NCBI GenBank assembly: GCA_903901045.1 | Contig: CAIUPP010000109.1 | Location: forward strand, 25,936-89,935 | Direction: 5' to 3' | Length of the DNA stretch: 64,000 nucleotides | From: an uncultured Planctomycetota bacterium | Lineage (GTDB): Bacteria > Planctomycetota > Brocadiia > CAIUPP01 | Shown: piece after piece, positions 1 through 8,774 of the stretch | Layout: each line of letters starts with the position of its first letter | Position numbering within the stretch: the first letter of the stretch is position 1 | Position numbers and translations under genes: made by a program | The notes under the pieces: model-generated | Told to the model about the DNA's origin: nothing | Seen by the model: only the letters and a program-made list of their open reading frames with translations | Database searches by the model: none

Positions 1-300
1 CCCGATGGGGATGGTGGACTGGATGACCAGCCGCACCCCCTGCGACCCCTCGCCGAAAAGCTCGAGGACGGAGTTCGCGAGGCGCAGGAGCGGGGCGATT
101 GCGTCGGCGTGGTCTCCTTTCGCCTCCGGTCCCTGAAGGTCGGGGGCGAGCAGTTCCATTCCGCCGTGGCGCGTGAGTTCCACTTCCACTCGCGCCTGCA
201 CTCCGCGCACGGGGATGGCGATGGCGGGATGGCCGTAAACGACGGCGTGTTCGCCGATGAGCAGTACTTTCCCCGGCGCTTCGCCGATGGCGTGCGTCAT
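1..300 (-). CDS. mvk: Mevalonate kinase (GHMP kinase), N-terminal part, truncated by window edge
   Basis: Reverse strand from ATG at 300 reads MTHAIGEAPGKVLLIGEHAVVYGHPAIAIPVRG...VIQSTIPIG, open to the edge; GHMP motifs APGKVLLIGEHAVVYG and STIPIG; AGGAG RBS. Not in the ORF track because it runs off the window. Confidence 0.88.
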   Translation of the reverse strand, partial: MTHAIGEAPGKVLLIGEHAVVYGHPAIAIPVRGVQARVEVELTRHGGMELLAPDLQGPEAKGDHADAIAPLLRLANSVLELFGEGSQGVRLVIQSTIPIG

Positions 301-399
301 GAGCGCTCCTGTGAAAATGGGACGGGCCGACAAGGCGATTCTATAAATGAGGCGGGACAAAAGCAACGCGGGTGACGGCGACGGGGGCGCGGTGCGCAC

Positions 400-820
400 G
401 GCGCAGCTGGGATTTCACCGCAGAGACGCGGAGTGCGCGGAGGACGACGGAAAAGGGTAACGAACAACGGCGGGGATCACGCAAAGACGCAAAGGCGCAA
501 AGAACGGCGCAGGAGGGGGACGACGGCAACGACGGAAACGGCGGCGGGGGGGGTACGACGGCGACGGCTTTCACCACGGAGGGCCACGGAGAACGGTGGA
601 GGAGGGTGACGAACAGCGACGGGGATCACGCAAAGACGCAAAGGCGCAAAGAACGGCAAGCCGGGGCTAACAACGGGAAGGATGTCGTCGTTTCCGTTGC
701 TATGAATGGCCGTCCTCTGTGCCCTTCGTGCCCTCTGTGGTGAAATCCGTCGTTGCCGTTACCCTCCGCCGCCGTTCTTTGCGCCTTTGCGTCTTTGCGT
801 GAGCCCCGTTGTCGTCCGCC
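400..820. repeat. Intergenic dispersed repeats (ACGCAAAGACGCAAAGGCGCAAAGAACGG and CACGGAGGGCCACGGAG types), both orientations
   Basis: 'atcacgcaaagacgcaaaggcgcaaagaacgg' near 477 and 626, reverse complement near 773-805; related 'ttcaccgcagagacgcggag' motifs near 415, 565, 705 (rev), 4440 (rev), 6960. Confidence 0.8.
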
Positions 821-884
821 GAGGCTAGACAAGCCCGCTCTCTTTCCTTATGATATGGCCACTTGTTCAACGGAGGTATATCCC

Positions 885-2459
885 ATGGCGAAAGTGCTTG
901 TGGCGGATGCGTTGTCCGACGTGGGCGTGGCGCTGCTGAAGGGCGCGGGGCTGGAGGTCGATGTCAATACCGGTCGCACCGAGGATGAGCTGGTGAAGCT
1001 CATCGGATCGTACGATGCGCTGGTGGTGCGCAGTGCGCCGAAGGTGACGGCGCGCATTATCGAGGCGGGGACACAACTCAAGGTGATCGGCCGCGCCGGC
1101 GTCGGCGTGGATAATGTGGATGTGGCGGCCGCGTCGCGTCGCGGGGTGATCGTGATGAACACGCCGCTGGGGAATGTGACCAGCGCGGCGGAACACGCCG
1201 TGGCGATGCTGATGGCCCTGGCGCGCAATATCCCCGGGGCGGACGCTTCCATGAAGGCGGGGAAGTGGGATAAGAAGAGCTTCACCGGCGTCGAGGTGAG
1301 CGAGAAGACGCTGGGGATCGTCGGTATGGGCAAGGTGGGGCAGATCGTCGCCAAGGCGGGGATCGGCCTGAATATGAAGGTGCTGGCGTACGACCCGTTC
1401 CTGCCGGAGCGGCGCGCGCGCGAGCTGGGCGTGGAGCCGGCCACGCTGGATGACGTGCTGGCCAAGAGCGATTTCATCACGATCCACACTCCGCTGACCG
1501 ACCAGACGCGCGGCCTCTTGAACGAGGCGGCGCTGGCGAAGATCAAGAAGGGGGCGCGGCTGGTGAATTGCGCGCGCGGCGGCATTGTGGACGAGGTGGC
1601 GCTGGTGAAGGCGCTGGAGGAAGGGCGTCTGGCCGGCGCGGCGGTGGACGTGTTCGGCACGGAGCCTCTCCCGGCGGACAGCCCGCTGCGTAAGGCGCCG
1701 CATCTGATCCTGACTCCGCACCTGGGCGCCAGCACCGAGGAGGCGCAGACCAAGGTGGCCGAGGCGATCGCGCAGCAGATCGTGGCGTACTTCAAGGAGG
1801 GGAAGATCCAGTACGCGGTGAACCTGAGCGTGACGCTGACGCGCGAGATGGAGCCGTTCGCCGAACTGGCGCGCGCGCTGGGCAAGCTGCTCTCGCAGAT
1901 GCTGCCGAATCCGCCGCAGAAGCTGGTCACCGCCGCCGAGGGGCGCATCGCCACGGAGGATACGCACGCCCTCTCCGTCTTCGCGCTCCAGGGGCTGCTG
2001 GCCAGCTGGCATGACCGGCTCAACGTGGTCAACGCGCCGCTGGTGGCGGAGGAGCGCGGCATTGCGATCGTCGAGCAGAAGGCCTTCGAGTCGCGCGATT
2101 ACGCGAACCTCGTGCGCCTGACCGTCGAGACCGCCAAGACCACGCACACGGTGGCCGGCACGGTCTTCGAGGGGCGCGAGGTGCGCATTACGGAGATCGA
2201 CGGTTTCAGCGTGGACCTGAAGCCGGAAGGGACGATGCTGGTGTTGTTCTACGCCGACCGCCCGGGCATGGTGGGCAAGTTCGGGACGATCCTGGGGGAT
2301 GCTAAGATCAACATCGCCGGGATGGATGTCGGGCGCAAGGAGAAGCGCGGCCGCGCTTGCATCGCGCTGTCGGTGGATGATCCGGTTCCGGCCGACGTGG
2401 TTGAAAAGATGCGGGCCTGCACGGGCACCGGCGAGACGTATCTTGTAAGCTTTGCGTGA
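885..2459 (+). CDS. serA: D-3-phosphoglycerate dehydrogenase with C-terminal ACT domain
   Basis: MAKVLVADALSDVGVALLKGAGLEVDV...IGRAGVGVDNVDVAAASRRGVIVMNTP...; ATG at 885 preceded by GGAGGT; ORF track extends upstream into repeats. Confidence 0.95.
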   Translation: MAKVLVADALSDVGVALLKGAGLEVDVNTGRTEDELVKLIGSYDALVVRSAPKVTARIIEAGTQLKVIGRAGVGVDNVDVAAASRRGVIVMNTPLGNVTSAAEHAVAMLMALARNIPGADASMKAGKWDKKSFTGVEVSEKTLGIVGMGKVGQIVAKAGIGLNMKVLAYDPFLPERRARELGVEPATLDDVLAKSDFITIHTPLTDQTRGLLNEAALAKIKKGARLVNCARGGIVDEVALVKALEEGRLAGAAVDVFGTEPLPADSPLRKAPHLILTPHLGASTEEAQTKVAEAIAQQIVAYFKEGKIQYAVNLSVTLTREMEPFAELARALGKLLSQMLPNPPQKLVTAAEGRIATEDTHALSVFALQGLLASWHDRLNVVNAPLVAEERGIAIVEQKAFESRDYANLVRLTVETAKTTHTVAGTVFEGREVRITEIDGFSVDLKPEGTMLVLFYADRPGMVGKFGTILGDAKINIAGMDVGRKEKRGRACIALSVDDPVPADVVEKMRACTGTGETYLVSFA

Positions 2460-2483
2460 CGGCGGGTGCGTGACAGGAAAGCT

Positions 2484-2564
2484 GCGAAAGTCGGGACACA
2501 ATACTTTCCAAAGGAAAGTTTTGTGTCCCGATTTTCGCAAGAAAGTATTGTGTCCCCACTTTCG
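2484..2564. repeat. Three copies of a 26-bp REP-like unit (GCGAAARTCGGGACACAAWACTTTCC); the first two form a hairpin
   Basis: U1 2484-2509 (+), U2 2513-2538 (-), U3 2539-2564 (-); U1/U2 are near-perfect inverted arms with a 3-nt loop just after serA. Confidence 0.75.
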
Positions 2565-2808
2565 TTCGACGCATCTATCGGCGGCTATTCGGGTTATCGA
2601 GAGCGCGCAGACTCGCTGAATTTTGGCAGTTGAAAATCGGCCCGAAAAAGATTTAGTATGAGGAAGTGAGATTTCGGCTCGCCGCCAGAACCAGCGGCGG
2701 GCAGGGGTCGCGCAGTCGTGCGCGACTGGCAAAAGGTCCGACCCCGCCGGGGGTGGTTCGCCGGCGGAACAGGTCGGGAGCCTTTTGAGAAAGGAGGTGG
2801 TCCAGCAG

Positions 2809-2841
2809 ATGTGCCATAGACCTAGGAGGCCGCTGACGTAA
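2809..2841 (+). CDS. Putative 10-aa leader/mini-ORF (MCHRPRRPLT)
   Basis: ATG TGC CAT AGA CCT AGG AGG CCG CTG ACG TAA, 9 nt after AGAAAGGAGGTG, an SD with extended 16S 3'-end complementarity. Confidence 0.45.
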   Translation: MCHRPRRPLT

Positions 2842-2881
2842 GCCGGCCGACGGGCCCGCGATGTCAGCGGCCCTCAAACTG

Positions 2882-2920
2882 ACGGCCCGCTCCTCGTGAT
2901 GAGGAGCGGGCCGTTTTGTT
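2882..2920 (+). terminator. Rho-independent terminator
   Basis: ACGGCCCGCTCCTC-gtgat-GAGGAGCGGGCCGT followed by TTTGTTT; perfect 14-bp stem. Confidence 0.9.
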
Positions 2921-2943
2921 TAGTGATCAACGGAAACGGCCTT

Positions 2944-3028
2944 CCACAGATTACACAGATGAACACCGATTACAGAGACATGGCACAGCGCCGTCAACCT
3001 AATCGGTGTTCATCTGTGCAATCTGTGG
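2944..3028. repeat. 29-bp inverted repeat (CCACAGATTACACAGATGAACACCGATTA), one mismatch
   Basis: Arms 2944-2972 and 3000-3028, downstream of the isocitrate dehydrogenase stop codon. Confidence 0.85.
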
Positions 3029-3042
3029 ACCGTCCGTTCGTT

Positions 3043-4245
3043 CTATGTTAACCGCTTTGCCACGGCCTCGATGAACCCCTCCGTCGTCACCCAGCTCTCG
3101 CGCGGCGGGTCGGCGGTTTCATGCGTCAGCCGCGCCAGGTCGCGCGTCATCGTCCCCTCGGTGATGGCGTCCAGCACCGCTTTCTCCAGCCGGTCGGCGA
3201 ACGCGCACAACTCCGGCGTGGCGTCCAGTTGCCCGCGTTTGCGCAGCGCGCCGCTCCAGGCGAAGATCGTCGCCACCGAATTCGTGCTCGTGGGCTTGCC
3301 GGCCACGTGATCCTTGTAATGGCGCGCCACGGTTCCGTGCGCCGCTTCGAACTCGTAGCAGCCGTCCGGGCTCACCAGTTCGCTGGTCATCATCCCCAGC
3401 GACCCGAACCCCGCCGCCACCATGTCGCTCTGGACGTCGCCATCGTAGTTCATCAGCGCCCAGATGATCCCTCCCTCGTGCTTCATCATCTGCGCCACGG
3501 CGTCGTCGATGAGCAGGTAGCGGTAGTGGATTCCCGCCTGCGCCATCTCGGCGGCGTGCGCGGCGGTTTCCTCCGCGAAGATGTTCTTGAAGAAAGTATG
3601 GTAGGTCTTGCTGATCGTGTCCTTGGAGGAGAACCACAGATCGATCTTCTGGTCCAGCGCGTAGCGGATGCAGGCGCGGGCGAAGGAGCGGACGGACTTC
3701 TCCGTGTTGTGAATTCCCATCACCACGCCGGGCCCCTTGAACTCGTGGATCGTCCGGCGTTCCGGCGCGCCGGAGGCGGGGGTGTACACCAGCTCCACCT
3801 TGCCGGGCCCGGGGACGGCCAACTCCGTGGCTTTGTAGATATCGCCGTAGGCGTGGCGGCCGATCACGATGGGCTTCTTCCAACTGCGCACCGCCACGGG
3901 GATCCCCTTCGCCAGGATCGGCTTGCGGAAGACGGTGCCATCCAGTTCGCTGCGGATCGTGCCGTTCGGGCTGACCCAGGCTTTCTTGAGGTGGTATTCC
4001 TGCACCTGCGCGATGCTGGGGGTGATGGTGGCGCACTTCACGCCCACCTTGTGGCGCTTGATCGCCAGCGCGGCGTCGTGCGTGACCTTGTCCTCGGTCT
4101 GGTCGCGGTGTCCCAGCCCCAGGTCGTAGTATTCCAGGGGGATATCCACGAAGGGGGCGATCAACTTTTCCTTCACCAGCTTCCAGATGACGCGCGTCAT
4201 CTGGTCGCCATCCATCTCGACCAGCGGGTTCTTTGCCTTGATCAT
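3043..4245 (-). CDS. icd: NADP-dependent isocitrate dehydrogenase, eukaryote-type
   Basis: [50 protein letters not shown]...; ATG at 4245 (track start 4314 is upstream). Confidence 0.93.
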   Translation of the reverse strand: MIKAKNPLVEMDGDQMTRVIWKLVKEKLIAPFVDIPLEYYDLGLGHRDQTEDKVTHDAALAIKRHKVGVKCATITPSIAQVQEYHLKKAWVSPNGTIRSELDGTVFRKPILAKGIPVAVRSWKKPIVIGRHAYGDIYKATELAVPGPGKVELVYTPASGAPERRTIHEFKGPGVVMGIHNTEKSVRSFARACIRYALDQKIDLWFSSKDTISKTYHTFFKNIFAEETAAHAAEMAQAGIHYRYLLIDDAVAQMMKHEGGIIWALMNYDGDVQSDMVAAGFGSLGMMTSELVSPDGCYEFEAAHGTVARHYKDHVAGKPTSTNSVATIFAWSGALRKRGQLDATPELCAFADRLEKAVLDAITEGTMTRDLARLTHETADPPRESWVTTEGFIEAVAKRLT

Positions 4246-4587
4246 CAGAGTCTCTCCAGAGCAGTAAGGAAGGCCCAACGCTCCAAATATAAGGGAAATG
4301 GGCGGGAAGGGCAAGGAGAGTGCAGAATGCAGAGTGCAGAGTGCAGAACAACGGCAACCCCTGCGTGCGCAGCGACCAACGTGTTTGCCGTTTCCGTGAG
4401 CCTGTAACTTCGTCCCTCGTGCCCTTTGGGGCCTTTGTGGTGAAAGCCGTTCTCGTTTCGTTGCTCTTTATCGTCGTTCTCCGCGTTCTCTGCGTCTCCG
4501 CGGTGAGCCTCGCCGTCACGTTCTCGCCCTCCGCGTTTGATTTCATTGGCGCGCGCCGAATATAATCCCTCATTGCGCGTGCGATGG

Positions 4588-4673
4588 GCCGGAGTGGCGG
4601 AATGGCAGACGCACGGGTTTCAAAAACCCGCGGGCTTACGCCCATGGGGGTTCGACTCCCCCCTCCGGCACCA
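4588..4673 (+). tRNA. tRNA-Leu (anticodon CAA), CCA encoded
   Basis: Acceptor GCCGGAG/CTCCGGC, anticodon stem-loop CGGGT-TTCAAAA-ACCCG, long variable arm, T-loop GGGGGTTCGACTCCCCC, ACCA end. Confidence 0.95.
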
Positions 4674-4728
4674 TGATGGCGCGCGTGGAGATGTTTCCCT
4701 CCGGACAGTTCTTATGGGAGAAGGCGCC

Positions 4729-5022
4729 ATGTGGAACTTCCTGACGTTCCGTAAGCTGATCACGCCGATATTCCTCCAGATCATCATGTGGATCGGCGTG
4801 GTGACCACCCTCACCATCGGCATCGTCTGGTTCGTTCAGGGCATCTGCAACGATTACGCCGGCGGCCTGCAGGTGCTCGAGGGGCTCTTCATGATCATCA
4901 TGGGGCCGCTGCTCTGCCGCGTCTGGGCGGAGAAGACCACCATCCTGTTCCGCATGTATGACAAAACCTGCGGCGAGACCTCGTGCGGGAAGCCCCCCGC
5001 CGAGAAGCCGCCGAGCGCGTAG
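4729..5022 (+). CDS. DUF4282 membrane protein
   Basis: MWNFLTFRKLITPIFLQIIMWIGVVTTLTIGIVWFVQGI...GGLQVLEGLFMIIMGPLLCRVWAE; two TM segments, DUF4282-like. Confidence 0.75.
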   Translation: MWNFLTFRKLITPIFLQIIMWIGVVTTLTIGIVWFVQGICNDYAGGLQVLEGLFMIIMGPLLCRVWAEKTTILFRMYDKTCGETSCGKPPAEKPPSA

Positions 5023-5030
5023 GCGTATAT

Positions 5031-5150
5031 GGAGTGCGGCGGCGATGACGCCGCTTTGGCTTGTGACGCGGCTTGATTGCGCCCGGGAAGTGATGAGCCG
5101 GGAGTGGTGCGCCTTCCGCAGCCAAAGCGCCGCCGTTGGCGGCGCACTCC
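5031..5150. repeat. MITE-like intergenic inverted repeat
   Basis: Left GGAGTGCGGCGGCGATGACGCCGCTTTGGCT vs right AGCCAAAGCGCCGCCGTTGGCGGCGCACTCC; termini complementary, nested palindromes in each arm. Confidence 0.65.
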
Positions 5151-5233
5151 AAGACCCGCGGGACGGCGCAATCTGACAGGCCGTTATGCCCAGAACCGGT
5201 TTCGCAGCTCAGGTTGAGATAGAGGAGACCCCC

Positions 5234-6949
5234 ATGCCCAGGAGCATTCGCCTTTCCCAGTCCGACGCGCTGCCCCGCTCGACGATGACCTTCGGCGTTT
5301 TCGCCACCTGCGACCCGCGCGTGGACAAGGCCTCGCGCGATCGCGCGCGGAACATTGTGGAGCTCGTGGCCGACGTGGTCGCGCGCGACGTCAAGCTCCC
5401 GGATGGCCGCCCTGCGCGGGTCGTCTGGAGCCCGGTCCTCGTGGATGGCGAGCGCCAGGCCGACATCGTCGCCGGGCAATTCCGCGCCGCCGGGGTGGAC
5501 GCGCTCATCTGCGCGCCGGACACCTGGGCCTTTCCGCAACTCGGACTGATCTCCCTGCTCCAGCAATTCCCGAAGGACACGCCGCTCAACCTCACTTGCG
5601 GCAACAGCGGCCCGAAGCCCGGCGTCGTCTTCACGCACGCCGCCGGCGGCGCGATCAGCCAGTACGGGCGGCTGGTGCACATCAACGTCGGCAACTGGCC
5701 CGACGTCGGCCCGAAGCCGAAGATGTCCAAGACCACCGCCACCGCGCTGGTGGACTGGTGCTACGCGGCGCTCACCGCGCAGTCGCTCAAGGGGCGGCGC
5801 GTGGTCGTCTGGGGGCACGACTCCATGGGCATGGAAACCGCCCTTGCGCATGTCATCCCCACCCGCAACAGCTTCGGCATCGAGATCACCCGGCTGGACA
5901 TGAAGCTGCTCTCCGACATGCTCGCCAAGAAGTCGTACAAGGCCTCCGAGCTTCGCGCCCTGCGCGGCTGGATCGACCGCAAGTTCGGCAAGCGGCTCAT
6001 CCTGCGCGGCAAGGCCGATAGCGAGCGCTTCAACCAGAGTCTGGCGATGTACCTCATCACGCGCGACCTTATGGCGGAGCTCAACGCCGTCGGCGGCGGG
6101 TTCATGAGCCAGCTCGAATGGGGCTCCGACCGGCGCGGCCTGCCGCTGCCGGTGGCGGACGTGATGGAGTCGCTCTTCAACTCCACCTTCGACCACAACG
6201 GCCGCAAGCCCCCCACGCCGTACGCCACCGAGGCGGACTTGCAGGGGCTGCTCACCATGCTCCCCTTCACCTGGCTGACGGGGGGCAACCCGCCGCTGTT
6301 CATGGATTTCCGCAAGGTCTGGGAAGCGTGGGAGATCAAGGAGCTCGCCGCGCGCCTGAAGCTCTCCGGCCTCGACGGCAGCGCGCTCTGGGAGCGCAAA
6401 GGCTTCGTGGATGGCGATAACTCCGGCAGCGCGGCCTTCGACTGGGCGGCGAAACCGGGCGCGGCCGTGGATGAAATTCTCTCCAACATCGCGCTTCCCC
6501 CGGCGGACGCGGGCTACTTCCCCGGCCTGGGGAACTCCGTCACCTTCGTTTCCCCCGGCGGCATCGAAGGGATCGCCGCGCGTCTGGCCTACTCCGCGGC
6601 GAACGGCATGTTCTCGATGATCTGGGACGAAGCGGTGACCGTGGACCTGCCCGCGAAGCTCGCCGCCGCGGTGTGCAACACCTCCAACGTCACCTGGCCG
6701 CACACCTTCGTCGTGCCGAAGTATGCTACGATGACGGAGTACAAGCAGTACGCCCCGGCCAACCATTTCCACATGACGTGGGGCCTTCCCCCCGCGCGCC
6801 TGCAATATTGGATGGACTTGGCCAATGTCCTCTCCGCCACCCCCTGGGCCGCGCGCCCGAGTTTCATCGAAGGGGTGGACCGCCCGACGCCGCTGCTGCA
6901 CATCCTCAACGGCGGCGAGGCGGCGGCGAAGATGGGACGGCGGTCGTAG
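5234..6949 (+). CDS. L-fucose/L-arabinose isomerase-like protein
   Basis: MPRSIRLSQSDALPRSTMTFGVFATCDPRVD...VVVWGHDSMGMETALAHVIPTRNSFGIEI...HFHMTWGLPPARLQYWMDLANV; sugar-isomerase-like fold by motif only. Confidence 0.65.
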   Translation: MPRSIRLSQSDALPRSTMTFGVFATCDPRVDKASRDRARNIVELVADVVARDVKLPDGRPARVVWSPVLVDGERQADIVAGQFRAAGVDALICAPDTWAFPQLGLISLLQQFPKDTPLNLTCGNSGPKPGVVFTHAAGGAISQYGRLVHINVGNWPDVGPKPKMSKTTATALVDWCYAALTAQSLKGRRVVVWGHDSMGMETALAHVIPTRNSFGIEITRLDMKLLSDMLAKKSYKASELRALRGWIDRKFGKRLILRGKADSERFNQSLAMYLITRDLMAELNAVGGGFMSQLEWGSDRRGLPLPVADVMESLFNSTFDHNGRKPPTPYATEADLQGLLTMLPFTWLTGGNPPLFMDFRKVWEAWEIKELAARLKLSGLDGSALWERKGFVDGDNSGSAAFDWAAKPGAAVDEILSNIALPPADAGYFPGLGNSVTFVSPGGIEGIAARLAYSAANGMFSMIWDEAVTVDLPAKLAAAVCNTSNVTWPHTFVVPKYATMTEYKQYAPANHFHMTWGLPPARLQYWMDLANVLSATPWAARPSFIEGVDRPTPLLHILNGGEAAAKMGRRS

Positions 6950-7065
6950 GCGGGACTATTCACCGCAGAGGCGCAGAGGGCGCAGAGAACGGCGGAAGAG
7001 GAAACCGTGTGGCGCGGGTTATAAAACCCGCGGACATAGTTCGTTCTTTCCGCTTCTCGGCGTGA

Positions 7066-7146
7066 GGGCGCAGCATGCTGCGCCCCTACAATGCTCCAAA
7101 TGGTCAGCGCGCGACGGGACCGCGGGGGCAAGGCATGCCTTGCCCC
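7066..7146. repeat. Two perfect palindromes (GGGCGCAGCATGCTGCGCCC; GGGGCAAGGCATGCCTTGCCCC)
   Basis: 7066-7085 and 7125-7146, both followed by 'TAC'; first also at 22280-22299 and imperfectly at 22463-22482. Confidence 0.8.
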
Positions 7147-8414
7147 TACAACGTCTCGCGCGTGCGTTCCGCACGCGATGCGCCGTCGCCAGAGGCCGTG
7201 ACCGGCAACGCGCAACTGGCGCTGATGGAGGGGACTTTCCACGCCACCAGCAGCCCGGTCAGCAGCAGCACCACGGAGCAGAACGCGAAGGGGGGCCAGA
7301 AGGCGTTCGCGCCCGCGGCCAGGTGGCCGCCGATGAGCGGCCCGAGGAAGAAGGCCATCCCCGCCATGCAGGAGGTGGTGCCGAACGCCCGCCCGATGTG
7401 CCGTTCCGGCGTAATCTCGCGGATGATCGCGTTCGCGCTCGGCAGCATGCCCGCCATCGCCAGGCCGAACATGATCCGCAGGATATAAAGCTGAGTGATG
7501 TTCTGCGCCAGCGGCTGCGGGAACGCCAGCACGGAGGCGCACAACGCGCTGGTCACGAGCATCCGCTTGTGCCCCCACCGGTCCGACAGCCGCCCGAAGA
7601 ACCACGTCCCGAGGCAGGCGACCATTCCGGTGATCGACTCTATTTTTCCGGTGATCGGCGTGGCCTCCCGGATGGTCGTCTGGGTCAGGTGGCGCACGAA
7701 CTGCGGGAAGATCGGGTTCGGCGTGTTGTTCGCGAAATGGATCTGAAAGATCGCCAGGACCGCCACCGCGAAACCGGCCACGCCGAAAAGCTCCACATAA
7801 CCGCCCGCCTTCTTCGCGGGGTCGTGCGCGATGGGGAGGAACTCCTCCTCGGCGTAAACCTTCACCAGCATGCCGCTGATGAGCAAGAGGGTGGCCGCCA
7901 CAAAGAAGGTGACGCGGAACCCCAGGTGCGCCGCGGTGTATCCTCCGGCGAACGGTCCGACGGAAATGCCCCCGAACACGGCGGCCTGCATCAGCCCGAT
8001 CACCCGCCCCGTGCGCTCGCGCGGCGTTACGCTGGCCACCAGCGCCAGGCTGGCGGCGACCGTCCCGGTCAGCGCCCCCTGCAGCAGCCGCAGCACCAGC
8101 AATTGCCAGACGTTGTGCGCGCACCCCATCAGCGCGACGACCAGGGCCCCGCCGAACAGCGAGCGCATCAGCATCGGCTTGCGCCCGTACCGGTCCGACA
8201 GGATGCCCCACACCGGCGCGCAAATCGCCATGGAGAAGCCGACGGCGGACATCAAAATGCCCGACCAGCGCGCCGTGACGGCGAACTCATCCGGCAGCCC
8301 CAGGTCGGTGGTGAGGTAGTAGGGGAGGAACGGCAGGACGAACGAGAATCCCATCATCGCCAGGAACTGCGCGGCGAAGCAGGCGTGGAATGTCTTTTCC
8401 CAGGAGGGACGCAT
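7146..8414 (-). CDS. MFS transporter (multidrug/TetA-like exporter)
   Basis: MRPSWEKTFHACFAAQFLAMMGFSFVLPFLPYYL...PVWGILSDRYGRKPMLMRSLFGGALV; 12-TM MFS with D-x-x-G-R-K/R motif. Confidence 0.85.
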   Translation of the reverse strand: MRPSWEKTFHACFAAQFLAMMGFSFVLPFLPYYLTTDLGLPDEFAVTARWSGILMSAVGFSMAICAPVWGILSDRYGRKPMLMRSLFGGALVVALMGCAHNVWQLLVLRLLQGALTGTVAASLALVASVTPRERTGRVIGLMQAAVFGGISVGPFAGGYTAAHLGFRVTFFVAATLLLISGMLVKVYAEEEFLPIAHDPAKKAGGYVELFGVAGFAVAVLAIFQIHFANNTPNPIFPQFVRHLTQTTIREATPITGKIESITGMVACLGTWFFGRLSDRWGHKRMLVTSALCASVLAFPQPLAQNITQLYILRIMFGLAMAGMLPSANAIIREITPERHIGRAFGTTSCMAGMAFFLGPLIGGHLAAGANAFWPPFAFCSVVLLLTGLLVAWKVPSISASCALPVTASGDGASRAERTRETL

Positions 8415-8517
8415 GGAGCCTTCAATTCCAACAGGTCACCGGCGCGGCGGCACACCGCGCCTGAAACAACCAATTATAGGCGTAGAGCGGGAGCGCGGCA
8501 AATGCAGTTGACGGACT

Positions 8518-8682
8518 CAACGTTCAACGTTCGACGTCCAACGTCCAACGTTCGACGTCCAACGTCCAACGTCCAACGTCCAACGTCCAACGTCCAATGA
8601 ACGACCGACAACGGAACGGCACTGCACGCGGGACGCCGTAGCCGTTAGTTGGACGTTGGACGTCGAATGTTGAACGTTGAAT
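8518..8682. repeat. Heptamer tandem array (CCAACGT)n and inverted counterpart
   Basis: 'cgtccaacgtccaacgtccaacgtccaatga' near 8520-8597; reverse-complement style 'gttggacgttggacgtcgaatgttgaacgttg' near 8645-8680. Confidence 0.8.
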
Positions 8683-8774
8683 CCGGTTCGTTTCCTCTGA
8701 TTTGACCCGCCGCCCGCACATTCCTACAATGCCGTAGGATTTCCGAAACCACCCTACAGAACGGAAGATGCCCC

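Larger units (their letters stand above)
2662..2920 (+). ncRNA. Candidate structured leader / small transcription unit ending in a terminator
   Basis: Promoter-like TTGAAA-N18-TAGTAT just upstream; stems 2678-2685/2694-2701, 2704-2710/2739-2745, 2713-2718/2723-2728, 2744-2750/2761-2767, 2828-2837/2863-2872; terminator 2882-2914. No recognised family. Confidence 0.5.

Noticed and set aside
867-2732. 621-aa and 404-aa antisense ORFs opposite serA
   Set aside because: Same GC-driven shadow effect; no domain signature.
4620-4823. 67-aa minus ORF (..RRGESNPHGRKPAGF)
   Set aside because: Translation of the tRNA-Leu antisense strand, a frequent spurious annotation.
8518-8682. Possible CRISPR array
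   Set aside because: Period-7 simple repeats without spacers; no cas genes in the window.
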